Position numbers and translations under genes: made by a program
From: Rhodospirillales bacterium
GTDB lineage: Bacteria; Pseudomonadota; Alphaproteobacteria; Micavibrionales; UBA1664
Assembly (NCBI GenBank): GCA_023898805.1
Contig: CP060260.1
Span: 1,302,001 to 1,366,000, forward strand
Reading direction: 5' to 3'
DNA length: 64,000 nt
Notes under the pieces: model-generated
What the model was told of the DNA's origin: nothing
Database searches by the model: none
What the model saw: only the letters and a program-made list of their open reading frames with translations
Part shown: piece after piece, positions 48,124-57,090 of the stretch
How positions within the stretch are numbered: position 1 is the first letter of the stretch
Layout of the letters: each line of letters starts with the position of its first letter

Positions 48124-48816
48124 ATGCCTGAAGTTATCATTAACGGTCCCGCAGGCCGCATCGAAGGCCGATACACCCACTCCAAACTGCCCAACGCGCC
48201 ATTGGCGCTGGTACTGCACCCCCATCCGGAACACGGGGGTACGATGAACAACAAAATCGCTTACTCCTTGCACCAGATATTTGTGGCGCGCGGTTTTTCA
48301 ACCCTGCGTTTCAATTTCCGTGGCGTGGGCAAAAGCCAGGGCGACCACGACAAGGGCGAAGGTGAACTTTCCGATGCTGCCGCCGCGCTCGACTGGATGC
48401 AGGCGCTCAACCCCAACGCGCCCTACGTCTGGGTCGGTGGCTTTGCGTTCGGTGCGTGGATCGGGATGCAGCTTTTGATGCGCCGCCCGGAAATTCGCGG
48501 ATTTATCTCGGTAACGCCGCCCGCCAATGTCTATGACTTCAGCTTTCTCGCCCCGTGCCCGACATCGGGCCTGATCATCCACGGCGCGAATGACGACATG
48601 GTCCAGCCCCAGCCGGTACAAAAACTGGTGGATAAGCTGCGCATGCAAAAAGGCATCAAGATCGACCACCGCATGGTCGATGGCGCGAACCATTTCTTCA
48701 AAAACCGCATGGGTGAGCTGGTTGAGGCGGTGCACGACCACATGAATCTGGCTCAGGCCGGGCGCACGGTCGATCCGATCCGCATGGCGGAGCTGTTGTT
48801 GGCCGAGGCGGCCTAA
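48124..48816 (+). CDS. COG2945-type alpha/beta hydrolase with Ser-to-Ala change at the nucleophile elbow, 230 aa
   Basis: Family features: HPHPEHGGTMNNKIAYSL near the N-terminus, LRFNFRGVGKSQG, then GGFAFGAWIGMQLLMRRPE, and HGANDDMV and DGANHFF for the acid and His. In relatives the elbow reads GFSFGAW with the nucleophilic Ser; here the codon is GCG (Ala). The protein is predicted to be inactive as a Ser hydrolase. It lies divergent to iscR, a common alphaproteobacterial arrangement. It may have become a binding or regulatory protein. Confidence 0.9.
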   Translation: MPEVIINGPAGRIEGRYTHSKLPNAPLALVLHPHPEHGGTMNNKIAYSLHQIFVARGFSTLRFNFRGVGKSQGDHDKGEGELSDAAAALDWMQALNPNAPYVWVGGFAFGAWIGMQLLMRRPEIRGFISVTPPANVYDFSFLAPCPTSGLIIHGANDDMVQPQPVQKLVDKLRMQKGIKIDHRMVDGANHFFKNRMGELVEAVHDHMNLAQAGRTVDPIRMAELLLAEAA

Positions 48817-48838
48817 AGTTACCCGGGTAAAGCCCTCC

Positions 48839-48873
48839 AATTCTTGTCTTGACATAATATAAAGACAAGAATT
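48839..48873 (+). promoter_or_regulatory. 12-bp perfect palindrome overlapping a promoter (operator-like)
   Basis: AATTCTTGTCTT (48839-48850) and AAGACAAGAATT (48862-48873) are perfect arms around an 11-base AT-rich centre. A -35 TTGACA starts inside (48849) and a -10 TTATGC follows after 17 bases (48872). A repressor bound to this dyad would block the promoter of the next gene. The repressor is not identified. Confidence 0.65.
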
Positions 48874-48919
48874 ATGCTTGCCCAAGTTTTGCCGCAATGC
48901 GAAAGCAGACTCGAACGAT

Positions 48920-49297
48920 ATGAAACCTTCCGATTCCATGATGCGCAGCGAGGACCAGATGGTCCTTGAACTTGCCGACATGCTGCGCCGCGATGGCCAC
49001 CGCATGTACGGCACCTGTGCCGCGGGCTGCGCCTATCAGGCGTCCTTGTGCGGGCTGACGGCTGTGTACGACCGCGCGGGCGAGATCATGGGCATGCGCG
49101 CCGCCGATCTGGTGATGGAAATTGCGTTGGGTTGCGCGCCGACCGATGAAAACGATGGTGTCGTCCGGCTGAAATCGGAAAAACGCACCGTAAAGGCGAC
49201 TTATCGTCTTGGCGATGCCGCCACGCTTGATGCCTGGCATCGCCATCTTTGTGCCTATAGCCGCAGTATGCGCACCGCCCATACCGCCGCCGCCTGA
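48920..49297 (+). CDS. Unknown small protein, 125 aa, behind a palindromic operator
   Basis: Not recognised. Features are MRSEDQMVLELADMLRRDGHRMYGTCAAGCAYQASLCGL with three Cys in about 15 residues, then a mixed region and WHRHLCAY near the end. The cysteines could bind metal. No signal peptide or helix for the membrane. ATG 48920 is the first good start; TTG at 48878 would lie at the predicted transcription start. The palindrome upstream suggests it is inducible. Confidence 0.6.
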   Translation: MKPSDSMMRSEDQMVLELADMLRRDGHRMYGTCAAGCAYQASLCGLTAVYDRAGEIMGMRAADLVMEIALGCAPTDENDGVVRLKSEKRTVKATYRLGDAATLDAWHRHLCAYSRSMRTAHTAAA

Positions 49298-49386
49298 TCT
49301 ACGATCTCTACCGAATGAATGCCAACCGCCCGAAAAGGCGGATTTTTATTACCGATTTTTTTGATCGACGCAATTTTTCACGCGTC

Positions 49387-49478
49387 ATGCCTCGACTTGT
49401 TCGGGGCATCCATTGTGCCGGATGACCGATCTGCGTCATTTCTTACCTTACCGTGGATTGCCCACATGCGCGGGTAAT
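49387..49478. repeat. REP-like palindromic pair
   Basis: Two hairpins (49387-49409, ATGCC...GGCAT, and 49457-49478, ATTGCCC...GGGTAAT) form a REP-type repeat, with GTCAT/ATGAC ends. The 225-base gap (49298-49522) holds no gene apart from this. A short decayed copy lies near 17153. Confidence 0.65.
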
Positions 49479-49522
49479 GACGGTCTTTGTAATGAGGATC
49501 AGTATGATGGTCGCGATATACG

Positions 49523-52500
49523 CTAACGTGTTTTAAGCGCTTGTTCGCTGCGTACGATCAAATCGGGCAACTGCTCGAACACCAGCGCGTCAAGCTGTTC
49601 GAAGGGCATGTCGCCGTGCCGGCAGGCGCGCTCAATGGTTTCCGCCACGGCGGCGATGGCCTTGAGGCCGAAATTGCCGTTCATACCTTTAAGTTCATGC
49701 GCGCACCCACGCAGCGTTTCCTTGTCGCCTTCGTTGAACGCGGTCTGCATCGTCGGCACTACGCTCTTGTTGTGCGCGAAAACGCCTTCCAGCATTTCCT
49801 GCAATTGGCGCTCTCCCAAAGATTGACGCAAGGATACGATCGCACCCGCGTTGAACAGCGTGTCATCAAGCGCGTTTGCGGCGGGCGGGTTTGCGACGTT
49901 CGGTTGAACGGGCGCGGTATCGAACTCTTGTGGCTGCGGGGTGTATCCATGCGTTGCGCCCGTATCATGTGAAGCCGCGGGGGCGAATTCGACCGAATCG
50001 GCGAAACTGTCTTCTTCCAGTTCGTCCTCCGACAAATCGAACATTACCGGCTTCCCGCCGTCTGGCGGCATTGGGCGCGGCGTGGCTGGTTGGCCATAGG
50101 CCAGAACGACATGTCGTAAACGTTCCGGGTCGATCGGCTTGGCCAGCGTGTCGCACATCCCCGCGGTTTTATAGCGCAGCCTGTCTTCCTCGCTGACATT
50201 GCCGGTCAACGCCACCACCGGCGTTTCCCGCGCCCGCGCATCCGTGCCGCCCGCGATGCGCTCCATGACCTCCAGCCCGTTCATTTCGGGCATCTCGATA
50301 TCCAGGAACATCAGCTGGAACGGCTTTTGCGCAAGAATGTCGAGAGCCTCCTTGCCCGAAGCGGCAGCGGTGACGCGGTGCCCGTCGCGTGCAAGCAGAC
50401 CCTGCATCACCTTGCGGTTGACCGCGTTGTCGTCGACGACCAGAATTTCCATTGGTTTGGCCAGATTGCCCGGAACATGGGCATCGCCGGTACCGCCTTC
50501 GGCCAGCGCCCGTTTCTGGTCGCCTGCGGGGAGGATCAGCGTGAAGGAAAATGTCGTGCCTTGTCCCTCCACCGATTTCAGCTCGATCTGGCTGTCCATC
50601 GCCTCGATCAGACGCTTGCAGATCGCAAGGCCGAGGCCGGTGCCGCCGAATTTGCGCGCGATCGACGAATCCGCCTGGCTGAACGGGCTGAACAGATTTT
50701 TCTGTGCTTCTTCCGAAATGCCGATGCCCGTGTCTTCTACCGCGCACACGATGGGTAGTTGCGTGGCCTTGTCGATCGGCAGCATCGACGCGTCCCCGGC
50801 CTTCAGGCGGATGGTCACGCCGCCGCGTTGGGTGAACTTGATCGCGTTGCCGACCATGTTCAAAAACACCTGCCGCAGCCGTGTGGGGTCGCCTTTGACG
50901 AATCGCGGGCAGTCGGCGTCGATCTCGGTATGCAGATAGATGCCGCGCTGCGTCGCGTGCCCGTTCATCAGCATCGCTACCGAATGGACCACGCGGTGCA
51001 GGTCGAAATCGATAACCTCCAGCGTCATGCCGCCGCCCTCGATTTTCGAGAAATCGAGAATGTCGTTGAGCAGCGCGAGCATCGCATCGCCCGAATCCTG
51101 GATGGTCTGGGTATAGTCGCGCTGTTCGCGGCTCATCTGCGTATCAAGCAGCAGGCGCACCATGCCCATGATGCCGGTCATCGGGGTGCGGATCTCATGG
51201 CTGACCACGGCCAGAAAGGCGGATTTGGCGCGGTTCGCCTCGTCCGCGGAAATTTTGGCCATGCGCATTTCCTCGGTGCGCTCCGCCTCGCGCGCGCGCA
51301 GATCTTCCATGATCTCGCGCTCGCGCTCAATCACCCGCAGCAGCCGCGCCTGATCGGCCGATTCCTTGCTTTGTTTAAGGCGCGAGATGTTCTGCGCACG
51401 CTGCGCCTGCCGCAAAATCTCGCGCACCATCGCGATATTCGCGGCACGCATATAGGTCGCACCGGAAAGCACCATCATCACGCAGACCAGCGGCATGGCG
51501 ATCGCGGGCGCGTGCAGGAAGGCGGGCAGGGCGGGCAGCGTGCCCAGCGCCGCCAGATACGGCAGTGCGTTGACCGCAAGGACGATCAGCCATGTCAACC
51601 CGGTGATGGTGCCGCAGGTCCGCATGTCGCGGCTGACCATCAACGCCTTGCCCGCCGCCACGACATAGGCCAGCACCGTGGCGAAGCCGATGACGCCCAT
51701 GCGCATCACGGTGTTTTGCGGCACGATGAACACGAAGGACATGATCGCCAGGACAACGAAACTGGCGCAGATATAAAGGATGATGCTGTCGCCCGCCTCG
51801 CCGTCCTGCGCCGCGACGACGGATTGCGTGACCGCAAGCGCAAGCAGCCCGCCGCCCGCCAGTGCGACGCCCGGCACCTGCGCCGCGCCGGGAATGCCGG
51901 CCTGCACAGCGTTGAGGCTCAGCCAGAACCATGCGCCCTGCGTCAGGAAATACAAGGCGTGCGGGAAAAACCCGGCCCCGCGCCGCATGAACATGCCGCC
52001 CATGAAAAATATCGCCGCGCCGGCCATCAACACCAGAACGATATCCACCGGCAGGGCATCTGATGCCGCCTTGCCCGCGAACCCGCTTGAATCGTCGTCC
52101 GTATCCGCGATCAGCGTTTCCGCCGATACGACGCGCGGCGCGATCAGAAACGGCGAATGGTCGGTTGGCACGACATACAGGATCAGCGTCATCTGCTGAC
52201 CCGGCTGGAGCTTGAGCGGCACAGCATGGCCGTGCAGACGGGGCGCCTCGCTATCCGGCATAGTGTCGGCCAAGATCGCACCGCGCCCGCCGTCCAGAAC
52301 CATGATTTGCGCGGCCAGCCCGGCGCGCCCTGCGCCCAGCGTCCCGAAATCGAAAACCCAGTCGCTCTGGTGCGAGGAATTGACGATGTCCATGACGATC
52401 CAGTGCGGCACCGGATCGAAGCTAAGATTCAGGGGCGTGGCGGCCATCCGTTCGCCGCGCAGATTGTTCCGGTGGCGGAAATAGACCTCGCGCATGCCAA

Positions 52501-52750
52501 GGTCGCCGGAAATGTCGCGCGTATGGTAAAGGAAAGGCATCGCGTCATAGACGTTCTGCCGGTCGTTCAGGATCAGCGTGGAATTGACGGTCGGTACGGC
52601 CGAGGATGAAAGATTGGACTCGGCATCGGACGCAAGCGCGCGTACAGGCGTGCACGCACCCGCGATTGCAACCAACGCCACGACAAGGGCGAATGCGTAG
52701 CGGCGAAACGCGACCCCGTACAGGAAGGGCCGCCATGGGGGCAGGGACAT
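49523..52750 (-). CDS. Hybrid sensor histidine kinase with 7TMR-DISM input, REC and HPt, 1075 aa
   Basis: Signal/anchor near the N-terminus, a periplasmic 7TMR-DISMED2-like domain (to about residue 210), seven helices (about 230-430), a coiled coil, HisKA with H in LAVVSHEIRTPMTGIMG, ATPase (DTGIGISEEAQKNLFSPFSQADSSIARKFGGTGLGLAICK), receiver (VVDDNAVNRKV, D in LDIEMPEMNG) and HPt (AHELKGMNGNFG). It is a complete phosphorelay in one protein that should end in an unlinked response regulator. DISM sensors often bind carbohydrates. No regulator gene is adjacent. Confidence 0.93.
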   Translation of the reverse strand: MSLPPWRPFLYGVAFRRYAFALVVALVAIAGACTPVRALASDAESNLSSSAVPTVNSTLILNDRQNVYDAMPFLYHTRDISGDLGMREVYFRHRNNLRGERMAATPLNLSFDPVPHWIVMDIVNSSHQSDWVFDFGTLGAGRAGLAAQIMVLDGGRGAILADTMPDSEAPRLHGHAVPLKLQPGQQMTLILYVVPTDHSPFLIAPRVVSAETLIADTDDDSSGFAGKAASDALPVDIVLVLMAGAAIFFMGGMFMRRGAGFFPHALYFLTQGAWFWLSLNAVQAGIPGAAQVPGVALAGGGLLALAVTQSVVAAQDGEAGDSIILYICASFVVLAIMSFVFIVPQNTVMRMGVIGFATVLAYVVAAGKALMVSRDMRTCGTITGLTWLIVLAVNALPYLAALGTLPALPAFLHAPAIAMPLVCVMMVLSGATYMRAANIAMVREILRQAQRAQNISRLKQSKESADQARLLRVIEREREIMEDLRAREAERTEEMRMAKISADEANRAKSAFLAVVSHEIRTPMTGIMGMVRLLLDTQMSREQRDYTQTIQDSGDAMLALLNDILDFSKIEGGGMTLEVIDFDLHRVVHSVAMLMNGHATQRGIYLHTEIDADCPRFVKGDPTRLRQVFLNMVGNAIKFTQRGGVTIRLKAGDASMLPIDKATQLPIVCAVEDTGIGISEEAQKNLFSPFSQADSSIARKFGGTGLGLAICKRLIEAMDSQIELKSVEGQGTTFSFTLILPAGDQKRALAEGGTGDAHVPGNLAKPMEILVVDDNAVNRKVMQGLLARDGHRVTAAASGKEALDILAQKPFQLMFLDIEMPEMNGLEVMERIAGGTDARARETPVVALTGNVSEEDRLRYKTAGMCDTLAKPIDPERLRHVVLAYGQPATPRPMPPDGGKPVMFDLSEDELEEDSFADSVEFAPAASHDTGATHGYTPQPQEFDTAPVQPNVANPPAANALDDTLFNAGAIVSLRQSLGERQLQEMLEGVFAHNKSVVPTMQTAFNEGDKETLRGCAHELKGMNGNFGLKAIAAVAETIERACRHGDMPFEQLDALVFEQLPDLIVRSEQALKTR

Positions 52751-52829
52751 GGGCGGTTTCTCCGATTCTTCCCGTATCTAGCCATGATGCCCAAGGATGC
52801 CTCCGCTTTCAATCGGGGCGCTGGCGGTT

Positions 52830-53489
52830 TCAGCTTGTTTTTTCACTGTTTTTTGTTTTTTCCGCTCGTCCGGCGGTGATGTGCCCGCCCTCGATGACGA
52901 TATCGCCGCGCGCGATCTGCGCGACCACGGCGGGGTACAGGACATGTTCCTGTTCAAGCACACGCGCGGCCAGTATTTCCGGCGTATCGCCGGAATGTAC
53001 CGGCACGGCTCTCTGGTCGATGACCGGACCTTCGTCCATGCCTTCGCTGACCACGTGCACCGAGCAGCCGCTGACCGTGTCGCCCGCCGCCAGCACCGCC
53101 TCGTGCACGTGCAACCCCTTGTGCCGGGGTAAAAGCGAGGGATGAATATTGATGACCTTATCCTTGAATCGTTTCAGGAAAACGGGGCCAAGGATGCGCA
53201 TGAACCCGGCCAGACATACCAGCCCTGTCGCGTGTTGTTCGGCGATTTGCGCCAGTGCGGTCTCGAATCCTGCCTTGTCGAATCCTTCCGCCTTGCGGAA
53301 ATCCCTGTGGTCGACGACGGCCACCGGAAGGCCTGCCGCCGCGGCGCGCGCAAGCCCCGCCGCATCTGGAATGTTGGAGATCACGACAGCGATTTCAGCG
53401 GGATAGTCTGGTTTTTTACACGCGTCGATCAACGCCTGCAAATTGCTTCCCCGCCCGGAAATCAGAACCGCGAGCCGCAGGGTTTTCAA
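52830..53489 (-). CDS. purN: Phosphoribosylglycinamide formyltransferase PurN, 219 aa
   Basis: LISGRGSNLQALIDAC, formyl-transfer site NIHPSLLP with His, and SVHVVSEGMDEGPVIDQ with catalytic Asp. It uses 10-formyl-THF to formylate GAR in purine synthesis. It overlaps purM by 4 bases. A Lys/Ser-rich tail of about 20 residues follows the fold. Confidence 0.95.
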   Translation of the reverse strand: MKTLRLAVLISGRGSNLQALIDACKKPDYPAEIAVVISNIPDAAGLARAAAAGLPVAVVDHRDFRKAEGFDKAGFETALAQIAEQHATGLVCLAGFMRILGPVFLKRFKDKVINIHPSLLPRHKGLHVHEAVLAAGDTVSGCSVHVVSEGMDEGPVIDQRAVPVHSGDTPEILAARVLEQEHVLYPAVVAQIARGDIVIEGGHITAGRAEKTKNSEKTS

Positions 53490-54568
53490 GATCCACCCAT
53501 CCAGTTTTGTCCTGCATTATCAATGATGACGCGCGCATCATTCGCGCATTGCACGACCTGCCCGATGGTATGGACGCTTTCCCCGCCCGCGCTCAAGGCG
53601 TCTGCCACCTGCTTGGCTTCGCCGGGTGATACGATGACGACCATGCCGATGCCGCAATTAAAGGTTCGCGCCAGATCGGCCTCGCTCAGCGCGCCTTCCT
53701 GCGCCATCCATTTGAAAACCGGGGGCATGGGCCACGCACTGGCATCAAGCCGCACGCCCAGACCTTGCGGGAGCACGCGCGGGATATTCTCGCTCAACCC
53801 CCCGCCGGTGATATGCGCAAGCCCCTTGATTGCCGCGCCCTGTTTGATCGCGCCCAGAACACCGGTGACATACAGCCGCGTCGGTTCCAAAAGCACCTGC
53901 GCCAGTGTCCGGTTGTTGCCGGCGAAGGGTGCGGGATCTTCAAGGCGCGCGCCCGCGCCGGTCACGATCTTGCGCACCAGCGAAAAGCCGTTGGAATGCA
54001 CCCCGGATGACGCAAGGCCAAGCACGACGTCCCCCGCCGCGATACCGGCGCCGGTGATCTGTCTTCCGCGTTCGACCGCGCCCACCGCGAAACCGGCCAG
54101 ATCGTAATCGCCCTTGGCGTACATGCCTGGCATTTCCGCGGTTTCCCCGCCGATCAGCGCGCATCCGCAGGCCTGGCACGCCTGCGCGATGCCATTGACG
54201 ATCGTCGCCGCGTGCGCGACATCCAGCTGCCCTGTCGCGAAATAATCAAGGAAAAACAAGGGCTCGGCCCCCTGCACGATCAGGTCGTTGACGCACATCG
54301 CGACCAGATCCTGCCCGATTCCGGCATGCAGCCCGGTATCGATGGCGATTTTCAGCTTGGTGCCCACCCCGTCCGTGGTGGCGACCAGGATCGGGTCCTG
54401 AAACCCGGCCGCGCGCGGGTCGAAAAACGCGCCAAATCCGCCCAGCCCGGCCATGACGCCGCTTCGCCTGCTGGCCGCCGCTGCGGGTTTGATCGCCTCG
54501 ACCAGCGCGTTGCCGGCGTCGACGTCGACCCCGGCCTGTTTATAAGCGTCAGCCGCCTTGTTATTCAT
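53486..54568 (-). CDS. purM: Phosphoribosylformylglycinamidine cyclo-ligase PurM, 360 aa
   Basis: AIR synthetase: YKQAGVDVDAGNALVEAIKP, ATTDGVGTKLKIAID, DLVAMCVNDLIVQGAEPLFFLDYFATG and GGETAEMPGMYAKGDYDLAGFAVG. It closes the imidazole ring to give AIR. It heads the purM-purN pair and is divergent from the DUF2066 gene; the 71-base gap must hold both promoters. Confidence 0.96.
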   Translation of the reverse strand: MNNKAADAYKQAGVDVDAGNALVEAIKPAAAASRRSGVMAGLGGFGAFFDPRAAGFQDPILVATTDGVGTKLKIAIDTGLHAGIGQDLVAMCVNDLIVQGAEPLFFLDYFATGQLDVAHAATIVNGIAQACQACGCALIGGETAEMPGMYAKGDYDLAGFAVGAVERGRQITGAGIAAGDVVLGLASSGVHSNGFSLVRKIVTGAGARLEDPAPFAGNNRTLAQVLLEPTRLYVTGVLGAIKQGAAIKGLAHITGGGLSENIPRVLPQGLGVRLDASAWPMPPVFKWMAQEGALSEADLARTFNCGIGMVVIVSPGEAKQVADALSAGGESVHTIGQVVQCANDARVIIDNAGQNWMGGS

Positions 54569-54639
54569 GTTGATGCCGATCCGTTAGCAGTTGTACAAAA
54601 GGGAACCACCCACATCGAAAATACAGGTCGAACCTCCTG

Positions 54640-55992
54640 ATGCCGCCGCTGTTGTATCGCGTTTTTCTGCTTCCGTTAACCGTATTTTTTGCGGCCTTTC
54701 TGGCGCTTGGGACGCCGCACGCGGCCCATGCCGGTGCGGACGACCCTTATTCGGTCAAGGGCATAAGCGTTGATGTCACCGGCACCTCGGCGCTCGACGC
54801 ACGCAACAAGGCGTTCAGCGAGGCGCGGCGCAAGGCCTGGCAGGCGATGGCCGAAAAAATTGTGCCGCAAAGCCGCAGCGCCGATATCGTCGTGCCCGAC
54901 GACCGCGTGATCGCGGGCGTGGTGCGCGATGTCGAAATCGTCAACGAGAAAATGACCTCGCGTCGCTATGCCGGTACGCTCGACATCCGTTTCGACCCTT
55001 CAGCGGCAAAACGTACAATCCAACTTGCCGCCGCCGAACCGGCGCAACAGCCGCAGGCGCAGGAATCGCCGGCCGCGGCCACCGTGACGCATACCGACGC
55101 CAGCGGCGTGCAGGCCAGCGTCACCACCGTGTCCCTGCCGCGCCAGCAATCAGTCCAATCCGCGCCGCAGCGCGTTTCGCGCGCCCGTCCGGTTTTGGTG
55201 CTGCCATGGTACGGCGCGCCGGGCGGCCAGACCCTGTGGGGACAGGCCAACCCGTGGCGCGCGGCATGGGAAGAACGCGGTGCGCTTGCCCGCGACAAAT
55301 CCGTGCCGGTGGTGCTGCCGGTCGGGGATGTCGAAGACGTGCGCGATTATTCCCCGCCGCAGCCGATTTCGCTGCGCGGCAATCTCAATGCCCTTTTGCG
55401 CCGCTATGAAACCGCATGGGCTGTGGCCGCGGTGGCCGAACCGCAACGCGATGGCGGCGTTTCGGTCGCGCTGTACAAGACCGACGGCGACGACACGATC
55501 CCCGTGGGCCGCTTTACCGTGCCGGGCACCGCGCGCGACCCGCTGGGCACGGCGGTGGACCGCGCCATGACCCTGTTGCGTGCCGCGCCGGGTGCGGCGG
55601 GGGCTGTCACCCGCAACACGCTGGACGATGCCGCGCCCCCGCGCATGCCCGTGGATGCGTCCGCCGCCCGCACGGGTGCCAATACGGGTACAGGTATGGA
55701 CACGCCGATGGGCGCCTATCGCACCCTTGCGCGGTTTTCCAATCTGCGCGAATGGGTGACGATCCGTCAGGCGCTTGCGCGCGTGCCGGGTCTGGAATCG
55801 GTGAACGTGCAATCGATCAGCCCCGGCCAGGCCAGCCTGCAATTCGCCTATAACGGCGGACCGCAAATGCTGGCGGGCGCGATGGCGCAAGCCGGTCTGA
55901 ATCTCACCCAACTGCCGCCGGGCGCGGTGGCCTCGCCCGCCTTGGGCGGCGCATCGCCGCAATTCCTGCTCGCCATCGGGAACCGTTACTGA
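54640..55992 (+). CDS. DUF2066 periplasmic protein, 450 aa
   Basis: Signal peptide (VFFAAFLALGTPHAAHA), then DUF2066: DDPYSVKGISVDVTGTSALDARNKAFSEARRKAWQAM, RVIAGVVRDVEIVNEKMTSRRYAGTLDIRFDP, VLVLPWYG. A Ala/Gln-rich linker lies at about 130-180. The fold of DUF2066 has a LpoB-like character, but its role is not established. The stop overlaps the permease start by one base, so they are coupled. Confidence 0.88.
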   Translation: MPPLLYRVFLLPLTVFFAAFLALGTPHAAHAGADDPYSVKGISVDVTGTSALDARNKAFSEARRKAWQAMAEKIVPQSRSADIVVPDDRVIAGVVRDVEIVNEKMTSRRYAGTLDIRFDPSAAKRTIQLAAAEPAQQPQAQESPAAATVTHTDASGVQASVTTVSLPRQQSVQSAPQRVSRARPVLVLPWYGAPGGQTLWGQANPWRAAWEERGALARDKSVPVVLPVGDVEDVRDYSPPQPISLRGNLNALLRRYETAWAVAAVAEPQRDGGVSVALYKTDGDDTIPVGRFTVPGTARDPLGTAVDRAMTLLRAAPGAAGAVTRNTLDDAAPPRMPVDASAARTGANTGTGMDTPMGAYRTLARFSNLREWVTIRQALARVPGLESVNVQSISPGQASLQFAYNGGPQMLAGAMAQAGLNLTQLPPGAVASPALGGASPQFLLAIGNRY

Positions 55993-57053
55993 TGCTTGCC
56001 GCGCGTGCTGGCACGATCTGGTTCTGGGGCGCGGTGGTTGCGCTGTTCATCGGCTTTGTCTGGCTGTTTCAGGGCATCCTGCCGCCTTTCATCCTTGGCC
56101 TTGTCATCGCCTATCTGCTCAATCCCGCGCTCACGCGTCTGGTGAACCGGGGCTGGCCGCGCTGGGCGGCGGTGCTGGTGTTGCTGCTGGCCTTCCTGCT
56201 TGCCTTCGGCCTGCTGATCGGGTTGAGCATTCCGCTGATGGCGCGCGAGGCCTCGCAACTCGCATCCGCGCTGCCGGGCTGGATCGATTACGCGCATAAT
56301 TGGCTTGTCGATACCGGGCGCCGCTATGGATTCGATTTCAGCCTGCCCGATACGGCTGGCGGAATCGTCGGCAATCTACAGGATCACGCGGGCCGGATCC
56401 TTGGCGCGGGTAAGGGCGTGGCCGCGGGATTGATCGCGGGCGGCGCGGCGCTGTTCGATTTTGCCAGCTTCGTGGTTCTGATGCCGGTGGTGGCATTTTA
56501 CATGATGCTCGACTGGCCGCGCCTTGTCAGCGCGGTTGACGGGCTCGTCCCCCGCGAAGGGGCGATGACGGTGCGCGAGCTTGTCGCGGAAATCAACCGC
56601 CGCCTTGCGGGCTTCGTGCGCGGGCAATTGACCGTCTGCCTGATTCTTGGCCTGTTTTACGGCGTGGGATTGACGCTGATCGGTATCAATTTCGGCTTTG
56701 TGATCGGCCTGTTCGCGGGGCTTTTGACCATCATGCCGTTTGTCGGTTCCATCTTTGGTCTGGTCGCCTCGCTCGCGGTCGCGTGGTTCACCACCGGCGA
56801 CATGACGGCCGTGGTCGCGGCGCTGGTGGTCTTCGCGCTCGGTCAATTCCTCGAAGGTCATGTGCTGACGCCGCGTCTGGTCGGCGGCAATGTCGGGTTG
56901 CACCCGCTTTGGATCATTTTCGCGCTGATGGCGGGGGCCAGCCTTGCGGGATTTGTCGGATTGCTGATCGCCGTGCCGGTCGCGGCGGTGGCCGGTGTGA
57001 TGGTGCGCTTTGTCCTTTCGCAATACAAAAAAAGCGGCTATTACGCGGGATAA
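55992..57053 (+). CDS. AI-2E/PerM family permease, 353 aa
   Basis: Eight membrane helices with the family's conserved central loop (GFVRGQLTVCLILGLFYGVGLTLIGINFGFVIGLFAGLLTIMPFVGSIFG) and LEGHVLTPRLVGGNVGLHPLWIIFALMAGA. Members export small molecules or ions; the AI-2 name derives from TqsA and is not evidence of quorum sensing. It lies between the DUF2066 gene and hdaA, an arrangement seen in other alphaproteobacteria. Confidence 0.93.
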   Translation: MLAARAGTIWFWGAVVALFIGFVWLFQGILPPFILGLVIAYLLNPALTRLVNRGWPRWAAVLVLLLAFLLAFGLLIGLSIPLMAREASQLASALPGWIDYAHNWLVDTGRRYGFDFSLPDTAGGIVGNLQDHAGRILGAGKGVAAGLIAGGAALFDFASFVVLMPVVAFYMMLDWPRLVSAVDGLVPREGAMTVRELVAEINRRLAGFVRGQLTVCLILGLFYGVGLTLIGINFGFVIGLFAGLLTIMPFVGSIFGLVASLAVAWFTTGDMTAVVAALVVFALGQFLEGHVLTPRLVGGNVGLHPLWIIFALMAGASLAGFVGLLIAVPVAAVAGVMVRFVLSQYKKSGYYAG

Positions 57054-57090
57054 ATCCACGAAGGATTGAAACACGTATCGAAAAGGCGTC

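Noticed and set aside
55992..57053. Quorum-sensing AI-2 exporter
   Set aside because: The AI-2E name is inherited; nothing here (no luxS, lsr genes) supports it.
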